Assembly (NCBI RefSeq): GCF_035222275.1
Contig: NC_085883.1
Span: forward strand, 3,472,001 to 3,536,000
Source: Podospora bellae-mahoneyi
Taxonomy: Eukaryota > Ascomycota > Sordariomycetes > Sordariales > Podosporaceae
DNA: 64,000 nucleotides
Reading direction: 5' to 3'
The position numbers were made by a program, and so were the translations under genes. Position 1 is the first letter of the stretch, and each line of letters begins with the position of its first letter. The notes under the pieces are model-generated. The model saw only the letters and a list, made by a program, of their open reading frames with translations. It did no database searches and was not told where the DNA came from. Shown here piece by piece: positions 11,087 to 23,033 of the stretch.

Positions 11087-11635
11087 TCAACGCTCCAGCC
11101 TAAACTGCGGCACCAGATAGGGCCTCTCCACGCCCTCCCACAGTCCAAACTGGCAAGTGCCACTGGCCGAGCACATTCCCCCGATATTTCTCTCTCCATC
11201 AAAATTGAACTTTTGTGTCGCCACATGAACCCCCGAGGTCCAATCATGTCGCAGGTGCAGCATAAAGTTATTCAACAACGACGCCCCCTCTCCGCTCGCC
11301 GTCGGCTTGAGCAACTGGAAGCTCCATTCCCCCACTGTCTTTGACTTCGGCTTGATCAAACAGTCCGTGTTCTTCCTCGTCCAGGCAATGTCTTCCTCTT
11401 CGCCAAATGTCCACCGAGTGCCGCACTGGACAGTGGTGTTGTTGAACTCGACATCGGTGAAGCTGACATTGAAGAAGGAATAGATCGAGCTCCCTGGTCG
11501 ACCTGAGGGAGCGAATGTCGACAGACTGTCTATCACCAGAGGCTTGAGAGGAGGCTTCACCGGTCGATCCAGTTTCTGGGCTGAGGGAATGCCTGCAGCC
11601 ACAGTGACAAGTGAGAGCAATACCTGGAATTTCAT
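11087..11635 (-). CDS. Small secreted protein, unknown function
   Basis: Single-exon gene of 182 aa. The start at MKFQVLL is preferred over an upstream in-frame start because it puts a clean signal peptide (residues 1 to about 19, ending near GIPSA) at the N-terminus. The mature part holds four cysteines (in QCGTRW, DCLIK and the pair in GMCSASGTC), enough for two disulfides, and N-glycosylation sequons (NVS, NNT). No catalytic motif or known domain was recognised. It could be a wall-associated or effector-like protein. Its position beside the monooxygenase may be incidental. Confidence 0.75.
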   Translation of the reverse strand: MKFQVLLSLVTVAAGIPSAQKLDRPVKPPLKPLVIDSLSTFAPSGRPGSSIYSFFNVSFTDVEFNNTTVQCGTRWTFGEEEDIAWTRKNTDCLIKPKSKTVGEWSFQLLKPTASGEGASLLNNFMLHLRHDWTSGVHVATQKFNFDGERNIGGMCSASGTCQFGLWEGVERPYLVPQFRLER

Positions 11636-12009
11636 ACTGCTGTTTGTCTCGGTAAGGGATTCAGTTTGGGCCTTTGGGGAACAAGATGCTAACAACTTTG
11701 GTGCTGGGATAGCCGATAGAATTTATATTCAGCCCACCGTCTCTGGAATGCATTGTCTCAATTCGATGCCACGCACCTATTCTATTTCTAGTTCTTCGTC
11801 TACCACCCACCTGGCAGCGGTTAAACTTTCTAATGATTGCTTTTCGCTTATTCCATCCTCCCATGATTCCGTGCCGGAGACACCGAATCTGGAACTGCTG
11901 GAGCTCGACTTCATAATTTATGCATCTCGCATAGGTTGTGCCGACTGCATAGGTATACTTATGCAGTGAGCCCCTTATGTTTGTGCCACATCCAGCTACC
12001 ACCTCCACC
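11636..12009. other. Intergenic, no gene seen
   Basis: About 370 bp between the upstream end of the secreted-protein gene and the 3' end of the amidotransferase-like gene. Confidence 0.4.
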
Positions 12010-12954
12010 TCAATCAACATCCTCATCCTCATCGTGGAAGAACCTCAATATCGCCCCCGCTGCCACCTCTCCATCGTGCTCTAAATCCGCCGTATCCCCC
12101 GCCTGGTCCGCCGCCTCCTGATCATCAATACTCCCCGCCTCAACCCTCATCTCAATCTGCCTTTTGACCATCTCCTCATCAAACGCCAAGTGCGCCTGGG
12201 TAGTAAACATCTTTCCCTTGATGTACACCCCTTGTACCTCGGTATGGTCCGACCTGCCCCAGACATGCACCCTCGTCCCCTTTGGTAGCAGCCCCTGCGC
12301 GGACTCTACCGTGGGGGGAGCAACAACATGATCCTGATGCATCTGGTGCAAGTGCACATGGTCGTCATCCGTCCGGAAGAGCTTCTTGCCAATGGGCGTC
12401 AGCTCAATCTTGGAATGGCCCAGCTCCCAGTCGCCTTTTGGCGAGGGCCGCACTTCGGCACCGAGAAGGCGGCAGAGGAGCTGATGACCAAAGCAGACGC
12501 CCGAGAAATGCATTTTGGGATGGTTTTGCCATAGCTCTGTTTTATATCATCAGCGTCCATTCAATGGTTGGGGGACAACGCTTCAAGACCCACCTCTCAA
12601 CAACTTCAACAGGTCCAGAATCCAAGGATCATCACCATGCGCATCATACACGCTCCCCGTGATCAGCAGCGCGTCGCAACCCTCAAAATCCTCGTACTTG
12701 GGCATCGTTCCCCCCTTTTCCGGAATCACAAACCACCTGTCCGTCTCAATCCCCAACGGAGGGTCATGCGCCTTGCCGGCATTGGTGAAGTGGTTGTGCA
12801 GAATCTCACCAAAGGTCGTCTTTCCAGGTATCTTCTTGGTCTCCTTATGGGGTTCGTCCGTCTCGAGGACCATCATCCTGACAATGGGGGCATCCTGCCC
12901 CTTTGGGTGGGCTGTCACTTCGTCCCGGTGTTCTGGTTCGCTGTGGGGTGCCAT
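12010..12954 (-). CDS. Class-I glutamine amidotransferase-like protein, two exons
   Basis: Exons on the minus strand: 12594-12954 and 12010-12536 (57 bp intron with GTGGGT donor), giving 295 aa. The nucleophile elbow GVCFGHQ supplies Cys135, as in GATase class I domains of the GMP-synthase / yeast YLR126C type. The oxyanion-side LITGSVYDA lies upstream, as expected. The His of the triad is H236 in the TTQAH segment. In the family consensus the next residues are P-E, which supply the catalytic Glu; here they are Leu-Ala, so the usual Glu is absent, though acidic residues follow. Free-standing members of this group cleave gamma-glutamyl compounds or are uncharacterised. Likely cytosolic. Whether it is active needs biochemical evidence. 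Confidence 0.87.
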
Positions 12955-13729
12955 GTTATGTTTTGAATAATGATGTGGTAAGATTGGTGATTTGGTGTCC
13001 CTTATGACAGGCTTAAACGGTTTTTGTTGTCAATATTAATTCAGAATTGCTAAATGTCCAGGCTTCATCGTGGCTTTTTGACCCTCTTCCAAGAGCTGAT
13101 GTGCCCTGTTTTGGAACAATGAACAAACATCTCCACAATGACGGCATTCACTTGGCGTACGGTTTTCGGACCCTTGACAGCGGCAAAATCTCCAGAAAAA
13201 AACAAACAAAAAAGGAACTTGCTTCGGCTAACTATTCGATCCTAATCGTGGGAATGCAGATGACCCAATCGTAGGGGGCTAACGAGTCGAAGTGCAATAG
13301 TGTGTGCGGAGCAAGGTGCGACCCCACCTGACTCGGCCTTCCGACCTCTGCCCTGGTGAGAGTGGGCAAGGACTTCGGCCTACGACTTCACCTTTGATAC
13401 TACTAACGCGTGATGATGGCTTCAGTGGTGGGACTGAGTGTCTGAGAGCTCGGGACTCGGCCTTCGGCCTTGTTGTGGATATTCTGGTGCTCTTTGGATC
13501 TTGGGAGTATATATTGGTTTGATTTTCTACGCTTTTTTTCACTTGATATCTCCTTTGTCTGGTAGATGAATATACTTCTTTACTTTGGCTCATTTCTGCC
13601 TGCACAGCGTGGCATCAGCCAGCGCCGTGTTAACCGCGCCAAGAAGAGACTTCTCTACGGATTCCACACGGTCAGTCAAAGATGACTAAAACACCAAGAA
13701 AACACCAAGACTATCATCAACTCCAAATC
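12955..13729. other. Intergenic region with a possible LTR-like remnant
   Basis: No gene recognised. The right part carries the LTR-like segment listed separately. An A-rich stretch lies near 13190-13215. Confidence 0.4.
13301..13606 (+). mobile_element. Possible solo LTR or LTR fragment (weak candidate fossil)
   Basis: A roughly 306 bp segment begins with TGTGTG and ends with CTGCACA, contains a TATA-like TATATATTGG, and is followed at once by GTGGCATCAGCC, which resembles a primer-binding site. No internal retroelement genes and no second LTR are present, so at most this is a remnant. No target-site duplication is evident. Family and age cannot be assigned. Confidence 0.25.
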
Positions 13730-15778
13730 TCAGGCCACACGTTTCCAAGCAAATGCGCTCTCATCCCCATCCTCACAAACCCCATTCCGATCAAACACCC
13801 AAACAAATTCCTCGAACGGCCTGCCTGACCCTCTTCGGCCCCTAAACACCAGCTCGAAATCTCGAATATTCAATCTGTTGTTTCCGCCTACACCAAGAGG
13901 TACCAAGTCTCTCATCGGCATGGCAAACGTCATGATCACCTCTGAAGAGACCGCGCAGCAATCATGTCTGGCTCTCAGTGGGTATTCAAACCCTTTTCCA
14001 TACAGTTGAAATCTCAAAGACCCTCCAGCATGCCCCTGAATCTCAGCAAACACGCCCAGGACCAATCGGAATCTCCCCACACAGCTCGCAAAGTCTTCCG
14101 CACATGCAAGTTGGGAATACTCCCGTTCAAGTCTTGTCTCGTAGAGAACCAAATCCCGTATGTAACTTCCTTTAATGTGTCGGATCACAGTGTCAAGGTT
14201 TGCGCACAAGGTTTGAAGTGCGCGAGGGTCGGTCGCTTTCCGTGCCAAAGCATCAGCCAGAAACATGCAGGCGATGTTGGCTGCGTCAAGGTAAAAGCCA
14301 CGGGTGTTGCAAAGAACCACGACTGCTTGTTTGAGCGATGGAACTGGCGGCAAGGAGAGGTTAGAATTTCGAATTCATCCGAGTGAGGTGGACAAGTGCC
14401 AGCACATACTGAGAAAGCAGGACGAAGTGGCGCCCACCATATTCCCGCCGTGATAGAGCGCCAGCTTCTTGCCAACATCAACGCCTCCACCAATCGAAAG
14501 TTGTTGGAAAAAGTACCACAAGCGATTGGCTGTGAGAGCTCCATCACTGTGGCTGCTCCTGATGGCGCTCTGAAGACGACGCGCATTGTCGCCATCCGAG
14601 CCAGGCCAACGATGTTTCAAGTCGCAAGGGTTCCAAGATATGTTGGTGGTGTTCCTGTGTTCCAGTCAGAGCCTGATATCCAACATTTACTTGGAGAATA
14701 TTGCCACTAACCAGCCGCCGGCATAGATGGAGTTTTCCGATTGCGTATGTGAAAGGATATGGCGCCACCAAGTGATCATGCCACGCTCGACCTCAGAGAT
14801 CTTGTGGCCGAGGTCGTACCTTTGTCCCTGGAGGCTGCCGAAGACTTCAAGAAGATAGCCAAAAAACTTCAGCAAGTCCTTCGTTGAAGACACCATGCCG
14901 GCTGCCGCCCCTAGTGGAGATGGTTTAGAGCCGCGGTTGACACAGGAAACCTGGGAGGGCTCAATCAAAAGGGGTTCTGCCTTGGGACCTGTCATGCAGT
15001 TCCTCTGCCAAAGTTGATGACCTCCCGCCAACAAACCATCTACACTCACGCTGTGAGATGCAACATAGCTGTTCCTGTCCTGGAGATGGTCCTGCGGAAC
15101 GTCGGTAAAGGTGCTGGTCAAATGCAATGGCTGCAGAATCCTCTCTGTGACAAACTCTCCCCACGGCATCCTCGCAGTCCTTTCAACAACCTCCGCAAGC
15201 AAGGCAAAGCATTCGTTGGAGTAGTTCCTAGAATTATCGAATTTCTTCTCTGTATACTGGCTGCTTCGGGGCATGTGACGGAGGAGCGCCAGGACTGGAT
15301 CAATGGTCGTCCATGGAATGTGGCCCTCGGGACTTTCCCAGAGGTTGGTGTACCTCAGGAACTCGGACCGGTGCGCCAAAAGATGGCCGATTGTCAGCTC
15401 AGGCTCCATCTGGTCCGACACCAGTGCGGTTCGTCCCTCAAGTTCTGGAAGGATATCCTTCACAGGTGTTTCAAAACAGATGCCATGTCTTCCGTCAGCG
15501 ACAAGAATTGATATTGCAAGGCCCATAAAAGGCTTGGTCATGGATGATATGAGATATCTTGAATTCTTAGTAGGAGGCTGGTCGTCGTCAAGGGCACGGG
15601 TGCCAATATCATGGAAGGTGTAGTTCCCATCTTCCAAGAGGCCGATTGATGCACCGACGTTGCCACTTTCCTGAAATATGGCTTCCAGAACCGTTGATGT
15701 AGATCGCAACAGGTACTCGGCTATGCTTCTCTTGCTGCGTTCTTGTGAAGCTCGAGGAGCCACAGATGATTTGGGCAT
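13730..15778 (-). CDS. Beta-lactamase-fold serine hydrolase (PF00144-like), three exons
   Basis: Exons on the minus strand: 14712-15778, 14410-14654 and 13730-14343, giving 641 aa. Introns are 57 bp (donor GTTAGT) and 66 bp (donor GTATGT). The catalytic SxxK motif is S79-M80-T81-K82, and the class-C-type YxN motif is Y186-S187-N188, both well placed. The region read across exons 2-3 (YHGGN, then FYLDAANIACMFLADAL) behaves like the third active-site element and the end of the catalytic domain. A long C-terminal extension of unrecognised type follows. Fungal members are usually esterases, transesterases or D-amino-peptide hydrolases rather than true beta-lactamases, and several act in polyketide or lactone pathways. 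No signal peptide, so probably intracellular. The terminal exon fit is good but unconfirmed. Confidence 0.82.
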
Positions 15779-18700
15779 TTTTGATCACTAGCTATATTGT
15801 CCTCCGATAACCGGTTAGTTGACGGTCAGGTTGGCAACCGAACGCGAAAGGAAATGTGGCACTATCAAGCCACACACACTGTACCTCTTGACAGGCTCTA
15901 TAGGCGTAGCGGCGAGTGATCAAACGTTTGTCAAGTCCAGTTACTTGTTGATGCACACGCGCCTAGAGAATGTAATGGTAGATATAGGTCGCAATCTCAC
16001 TGCTCAGGATTTACTAAGGTCCCATGGGAACGTGCTTGCTTCTCTGTATGGTTCCGTCTTTGCGACAAGATCGAACGTCGAACGTCCCGGGATCCATGGC
16101 CTGAAATATGGAACGGAACCTGGAGAGCTCAACGCAATGGCCATCGGAACTTCCAGGGTACATAACCTATCAGTAGCCTAAGATTGAGCAGAGCGTAGGA
16201 GCCTTTCTTCCAGACGCAAAGCAGCGACCGCGGGCAGCCTGACCACTTCTGCGATGCAGTTTCCTGAACAGGGAAGAAATCCTTCGGCTTTCCTCCTTGA
16301 TACTCTTCAATCCGAAGCAGAGCAAGACGCCATTTTGGACCCGGTAGAGTGGAAACCTATCAGAGCAGCAGCTCTCGTCCCCGGAACCCCCCTCGTATTT
16401 CCGGATGCCTGTCCGCCACACGCTTTGGCAGCAAGCTTGGAAAGCGACAACATGAAGATTGAACCCGGCCGGATTGCCGCTGTCATTTAGATGGCGGTAA
16501 AGAAAATAAAAGAACGGAGATGTGATCCGGTGCAGCAGGCTGCCAGGATCGAGTCCGTTACGTGATTCCTCCCCCATCCCCCCTCAACCCCCTCAAGCTT
16601 TGAGGAACCCACAAGCTGCCCTGGCCATTTCGAAGCAATCAGAAGAATTAGCTCGCGAGCGGCGGGTTGAGACATTGCAGTAGAAGCTGAGGTCTGAACA
16701 TACGGATGTAGCTCGGCGTGGGTCTTTATCGGGCGACACCAACGTTGGCAGATTAGCATGGCCTCCCCTGCCACGTTGGAGGAGAGGTTCCCATCTATGA
16801 TCAAACGTCAGAAATCGGTTGGCCCCTTCTCAGCGTGCGTGTGGGTGTGGAGCAATCAGGACAGCCAACGCCGAGCACCAATCCGGGACACTCTGACATT
16901 GGGCTCCCAGCTGCAGGTGGACGGACTATGAGCAGCAGGACGGACACTCGGGTTCGCGGGACGGGAGGCGGGTAGCAAGCCGCGGGGCTCCATCGACGAG
17001 AATGTTTGCTGCTGTCAGTGGGGGAGAGCGCTGTTGGTGATAGCTCCATATCAGCACTGAGGAAAATCGAAGATATGGGAGAGCCGCGGGATTTGATATG
17101 GAGGGGTTTTGGAAAATGGGAAAAGCAGCTGAGCGGGAGGCTAACCCAAAGTATTTTGACTTCCAGTGAGAGAAGAGAGGAGGATTGAGCTGACACACAC
17201 TCGGCTTTAGTTCCGCCGCAATCTGGTTCGCTGAGAGCCCCATTTGAATAAGGCTCATGGCGATGGCTCTTTCCCAGCACTTGTACTTTCCAAACAAGCC
17301 CCCATAGAAGGTCGTCGGGTGATTCAAGCAGGATCGACAGTCTGCGGCATGGGCTGGCCTAGCTTTCTGAGTGAGGTGCTGTTGTTGCAGTCTATACCTG
17401 CTGGGCTTGAGAAACCCAAACGCCTTCTTCTTCTCCCCTCCCATTCCCCGAGATTCACCCATCTCTCACCGCCCCTTGTTCCCGCCAAACAAACAGTGGG
17501 ACATGATGGGATGGCCCTCGTCCCGTTATTCAGAGGTATCGTTTTGTCCATTAATTAGAGGCTATCGACCAATACCCAATCATCACGACATGTATCAGAT
17601 GATGGCATTCCTTCCTGATCAACGGGCTGGGGGGATGAACCAGGGTCATCCACCTCGTGGGATTCATCACAAATCATGTTGCTCATTGCAATAGATATCT
17701 CCTTCCCCCCCCCCCCCCCACCCCACCCCTTCAAACTTCCTGACGACACGCAAACAATGACTTGATTCCATGCATCTAGTCCGTATCCATATGTGATAGC
17801 CAGTATCGCGTGCAGACGGGACTTCCTTGGTCAGATAGGACTTCCTAGAGATTCACAGGGCTCAATTGGCGCCAGTATTACCTGCCAAGTGCATCGAGAC
17901 TGTCAGGCTCTTTTGTTCCCTTCCGATGAGGCCCGTCCATAACCACCACTTGCATTTGGTCCCGGTCTCGAGCGTCCAGGCCCCCCCAGGGCTCCCCCCT
18001 GTCCGCCCTGTGCGTCAAGGGCTGCAACTAAGGCTCGAAAGGGTATCATTGTGATGCGGAGGACACATTGGCCGGGAATCAGCTCAGCTTCTGGTGTCTT
18101 TCAGGCCAAGATGGCCTGCCCCTCCAAGAGGTGTGATCTCCAGTCCAAGACTCATTCCCTGCCACTAACCCGCCAACATTTTTTATGGCCCTTTTGGTAT
18201 TTCAGAAGCACTCTTGTCCCGATTTCGCAGATGTAACGCACGGCAAGAAGTGGTGAGTTGAGCAGGGCTTGGTGGCAAGGTCCAAATACGAACCTGTACA
18301 AGTTGAATCGTATCTGGCGATGGTGGATGAAGGCTCAGGGGCTAATCACGGTATTCACCTCACAAATCGGGTTGTCGAGCAGCATTTCAGTCCTAGGGCC
18401 GGGAGGGAGTGTGGATCAGGTTGAGGGAGCCAGGGCCGTCCCGAGGACAGATCAAATTCAGCGTTACGTGTGCCGGAAAGCGGCTGCTCGGAAAGGCCCG
18501 AAACAAGATGGGATTCTTCCAGGCCGAGGAAGACACCCAGAGGACAATACCATACTTCAAAGCAGAATCTGATTCATCAAAGATCTCAGCATCGGACTTT
18601 TGATGCCTAAACTGACAAGTTTTGGCAGATCCAGAGATGAAGTCAACACCAACAAGTCTTGGAAGTGCCCAGTGACGGACATTGATCATTCAGATTACTC

Positions 18701-20200
18701 AGTAAGCTCTGAGTGGACACTGAGTATCAGGTAGGTTTCACCTTTGGGCGGACACTGACGAGAAGGCTTGCGTTCCCTGTTGGCAGGTGTTGAATTCAGT
18801 GTTTGAGGAGGATCGAAAGATGGTTATCAGACATTGACAGCGACCCTCAAAGCAACTCAGTGATTCCAATTTGAACTCTAAGTATGGACAGAATGGTCGT
18901 GGCGTGATACCCGAGACAGGCAGGCCAGAGGTTGACCTCATGACACGGATGCCTCGCCGCTGCGTTGTGGCACCTGCGGTGAATAATCCCATCACGGCAG
19001 AAGGATTCGCTGGACACAGGAGGCAGGGAACTGCAATGTCGGTCATTTTGTATTTTTGTAGTGATTAAAGCATGTTTCCAGAGGACGTGTATAACCGCGA
19101 TGCCAAATCGGTGGTAATCAGCATTTTGTTCCCTCTTTCTCGCCACAGTACTTGAGCTTCGGTTCTTCTAGAAGCAAAAAGAAGGAAATGGTAATTCACC
19201 GTACACATACAACCCCTACGTTGATGACTGATCACAAAATAGAAGACTACAACACCCAAAAGGGACACTTGCGAGAATCCTCGAGGCTCCCCTGTTTAGA
19301 ACGACACGTCATACTAGAAGAATATGTACTACGCTTACTTTGCGTCACTTAAACAGATCATCTATACATCCAAGTACGTAAGGTAACGATCTGTCATCTA
19401 TTTGCAGCGTAGGTTAACTACCTAGGTACTCATACCTTACCTGCTGTTATGGGCCAAGGGTCTGGGTAGCATGGAAGGTTAGGGCACGACGGAGTCTAAC
19501 CGGTGGCTTTCCCGAAGGCCGGCCGGGTGTCCGGAAAGGTGCCATTTTCCACATGCATAAAAAAGAGTCCGGTCCCATTCAACGGACCTGTTTTCTTTTC
19601 TTCTCCCTATCAGTTGATTCAACTATTTCTTACAGCTTGAATTTCCATCAATCGGACCAAACCCCGTATCACCTGCAGCAGCTTAATATGACATATTAAC
19701 ACCTACCTATGTCAGGATGTTGTCTTTATTCAAGCGTTGTTCCTGATATTGCACTTCCCATGTACTCAAGCAGTAATACGAGCCTTTCAAGCCTTCCTAT
19801 TAGACATTTGAACGCTTCCAATATCAAGCCTATTACTGCAGATGTGAAAATCCAGAATGGGATCGTTTCCCTCTCATCATATAATAGTTGTTTCCCAAAA
19901 TTCCCCTCCAATTCAACTTTCCCAAGAATCAAAACAAGACTTGAAAGATATCCATAATCAAACGTGTCTGCGGACCTTCACCTAGATTCCACCTGCAAGC
20001 TTGTTACCGAGGTAGAAGCAGATTGCAAAACTTCAACGTCTATTATTACGATAAATCTTTTATGGCTCCTGACTCCGACTCTGCTTGCATCTATCAAAAC
20101 ATGCTAGGATGGTTTGATCAAATCCACTAGCCAGTCCCATTCTCCATGCTGATCAACTTCAACTTTGGTATCTCATCTCTTCATTTTGTTCATCCCATCC
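15779..20200. other. 4.4 kb region without a recognisable gene
   Basis: Open frames here are short and show no domain, signal peptide or consistent exon joins. A C-run of about 14 with interruptions lies at 17706-17729. The part from about 19350 to 20160 is AT-richer and contains a weak LTR-like segment. It may be decayed transposon sequence or regulatory DNA; nothing specific can be supported. Confidence 0.45.
19445..19634 (+). mobile_element. Possible short LTR remnant (weak candidate fossil)
   Basis: A roughly 190 bp segment starts with TGTTATGGGCC and ends with TTTCTTACA, typical terminal sequences of fungal LTRs, with an internal TATA-like CATAAAAAAG. No flanking duplication, partner LTR or coding remains are seen. 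Family and age are not assignable. Confidence 0.22.
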
Positions 20201-21653
20201 TTACATAATGACCTCGTTGGAAACGTCCTAGAGTTACACAGGTTAGCTCATTTCATGGAACCCACACATCACTACGACATCGGAAAGAATCTTACCCTCT
20301 TCAGATCCTTGAATGGCAGGCAGATGCAGTTCTGCACTCTGACCTCATCACCGACACCGCACTCCTTGCCAAGGATGGTGATAGCCTGAACCTTGACACC
20401 GTTCTTGATAATGCTCGTGTTGTGGCTCGTCACGGGGGTTGGTGTGCCCTCCACACGAGCCCAAGCACCGACGCGGCTGCCCCAACCGATAATTGAGTAC
20501 AGAATGCACGCGTCATGCTTGACCTCGGCGTCTTCCAACACGATAGACTCCTTGATGCGGACGCCAGGTCCAATCGTCACGCGAGGTCCAATAGAGACAT
20601 TGGGGCCCAGAACAGCCGTGGGGTGTACGTTGGCCGTGGGGTGGATGAATACGGGGGCCTTGATGTTGGCTGAAGGAGCGGCAAGCTCGCTGGAGCCGCT
20701 TTGCTGGGCCTTCTGGAGGTACAGGGCGTTGGCTGGGATGGCAGAGCCGGCCGTCTTGATCTGCCTCCAGAAGTCCTTGGTCTCATAGACGAAGAAGAGG
20801 TTGGTATCGGCCATTTCTCCGAGAATATCCTGCTCCAACCGAATGACTTCATTCTTCTGCGTGTCTTCCTCGTCAAACATGTACGAGCTGGCAAGATTCT
20901 CGGATGAACGGTACGAGCCCAGACGGGGTCTGTCGGCGCGGCGCTGGATGGCGGTGCGGATCGAAGGGAAGAGGACATCGGCGCGGAAGAGGTAGACTCC
21001 GCAGTTGATAAGATTGGAAATGTAACTTTCGGGCTTCTCGACGTAGTGCAGCACGCGGCGGGTGTGAGAATCGGAGACAATGCAGCCAAAGTTCGAGGCG
21101 GCATCCTCGCTGACCCTGGTGCCCAGAATGACGGCCTCGGCGCGGCGCTCGTGTGTGAGCTGAAGCATCTCGTTTAGAGGAAAACTGCAACAGACGTCCG
21201 AGTTCAGAACAAAGATGTTCTCGGGGCGGCCCTTGAGGATGGCATCGCGGAAGTGGTACAAGCCGCCGGCGGTGCCCAGGGCTTGGTATTCGCGGAGGTA
21301 CTTGATGGAGAGGTCGGGGAACTCGGACGACGAATCCTTGATGAAGTCGCGGAAAACATGCTCCTCGTAGTAGCCGATCAGGTAGACTTCGTGGATCGAA
21401 GGGACCTTGCTGATGGCGGTCAAGCAGTGCCAGATGATGGGGTGACCGGCAACATCGAAGAGAGGCTTGGGAACATCGAGAGAGAGCGGGCGGAAGCGAG
21501 TGCCACGAGAGGCACCACCAACCTTGAAAACGAGTAAGCAATCTGTCCAGTGTGTCCAGTGCCCCCCTACACTGGGCAACTCACGAGAATCACGGCTTTG
21601 GTGGCGCCAGTGTTGCCGTTGGCCTTTTGGTGGTGGGGGATTTGAAGCGACAT
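20201..21653 (-). CDS. GMPPA: Mannose-1-phosphate guanylyltransferase alpha-type (GMPPA), three exons
   Basis: Exons on the minus strand: 21585-21653, 20296-21522 and 20201-20227, giving 440 aa. Introns of 62 and 68 bp have GTGAGT and GTAAGA donors. The last exon encodes only eight residues (DVSNEVIM) plus the stop and recreates the conserved C-terminal tail. The N-terminal nucleotidyltransferase part has the signature RGTRFRPLS with VPKPLF, then GTAGGLYHFRD and VLNSDVC. The C-terminal part is a left-handed beta-helix of hexapeptide repeats (HPTAVLGPNVSIG). Colinearity with animal GMPPA is strong, including GWGSRVG and WARVEGTP. GMPPA partners the catalytic beta subunit that makes GDP-mannose from mannose-1-phosphate and GTP, and acts as a GDP-mannose-sensing regulator in animals. 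It should be cytosolic and feed glycosylation and wall synthesis. A catalytic role in fungi is not established. Confidence 0.95.
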
Positions 21654-23033
21654 CGCGTCTCTTGTTCAGAACACAAAGATCACCTCTGCAAAAAAGCAAG
21701 GGGAAAAAGAAGCGATGAGGGTGTCTAGAAAGCTTTCAGGTCGTTGTCGTTGGACTGGAATGGTTGGGCTGAATGGCTTGGTGCTGCTTAATAGCGGGGT
21801 CAGAAGCTTGATGCAGCTCCAAATCCCCTGAATCCTGACTTCACTGCCAGGGGTCAGCTGGGCAGTCCTGGGGAAATGTGGCATGTGCGCCAAGGGGCCT
21901 CTGGCAGTTGCAGGTGGAGCCACGTGACAGCCCGCCCTTCACCGTTTGTGAGCTTGGATTTGCGCTCTTCTCCAGTGTGACCTGGTCATCCTCGCATGCG
22001 GTAACAGAGTAGACTGAAAAGAGCAGCAACAGTAGGTTTTAGAGAGCCATCATGAGCGACGTGGGTGTTGTTGGACGTTCATCGTCAAGCTCATTGAAGT
22101 CATTGAGAGAAGCATTGATCAGCTGTTGATGCTCTCCTCTCAAATGAGAGATGGAGAAGTTGTGAAAACTGACAAGGAGAACCATTCTAGAAATAAATGA
22201 GATGCGCGCCACAATTTACCATCTAATTCATCACCAAAGTCAATTTCAGGTTTAACGAGAGACCTCAGGGCTTGGTACCATAATAGACTATGCTAGTCCA
22301 GGTGATATAGATGGAGACGTCCCGAGGCAAAGCGGGATGGTCAGACTCGCCGTTCCTGCCAAGGCCCAATTAAGTTTCGCAGCAGAAACGCGTCCTTGCG
22401 CCTCGCGTCACGTCTTGTCGCGTCTCATCTCGCGTAAAGTGGCTAGATCCATTCTTTTTTCGCTCACATTTTCCAACCTGCAATTGCAGTGGTGTTGTGA
22501 AGTCGTTGTGTAGGCAACCACTAGCAAACACCCCTCCAACCCCACCTTTCGCAACTGCCCCTTTTACTGGCCAGGCCATCTCTCCAGCACCTCTCTTTCC
22601 TGCTAAGAAATATTAGCAACGTCGCGCATTGTTTACCTGTTTCCTTAACGCGTGTCATCTTGGGTTGGAGCAAACCGCGAGATTCTCATTCCACCGCAAA
22701 AAAGCTGTACCCTCGAGCCCCCCTCGTGAAGTCGAAGTCGATCTTTCATCTCAACTGTTTCGACTATTCCGACTTTTCGACTCTTCATTGGCAATCTCAC
22801 GTCTTTTCGAAGGTGTTTTCTGTTTGGCACTGCTCTCTCTCGTCTCGTCTTCCACTTTCCTGAGCTCAGCCTTCCGTTTGGCTTCCTACTTCTACGACTT
22901 CTCCTCTCAACCTCCTCCAACAGCAGCCGCATGAGAAAAATACTGTCCTGTACATTTCAAGCAGCATTGGTAAGCTCGCCCATCATTTCGCCTCGTCCAT
23001 GTGTGACTTGAGTCTGACAGCGACACAGTAGTG
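21654..23033. promoter_or_regulatory. Divergent region between GMPPA and dynamin-like genes
   Basis: About 1.4 kb with pyrimidine-rich tracts near 22700-22900 typical of fungal leaders. It should hold both promoters; a 5' UTR intron for the dynamin-like gene is possible. No coding gene recognised. Confidence 0.45.

Noticed and set aside
16170-17280. Overlapping minus-strand open frames between 16.1 and 17.3 kb
   Set aside because: No domain, no signal peptide, no consistent splice joins.
17702-17730. C-rich tract considered as a structural element
   Set aside because: Simple homopolymer with no neighbouring feature; nothing more can be supported.
20873-21541. Long open frames antisense or out of frame within GMPPA
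   Set aside because: They are shadows of the GMPPA exon, with Pro/Arg-rich composition and no motif.
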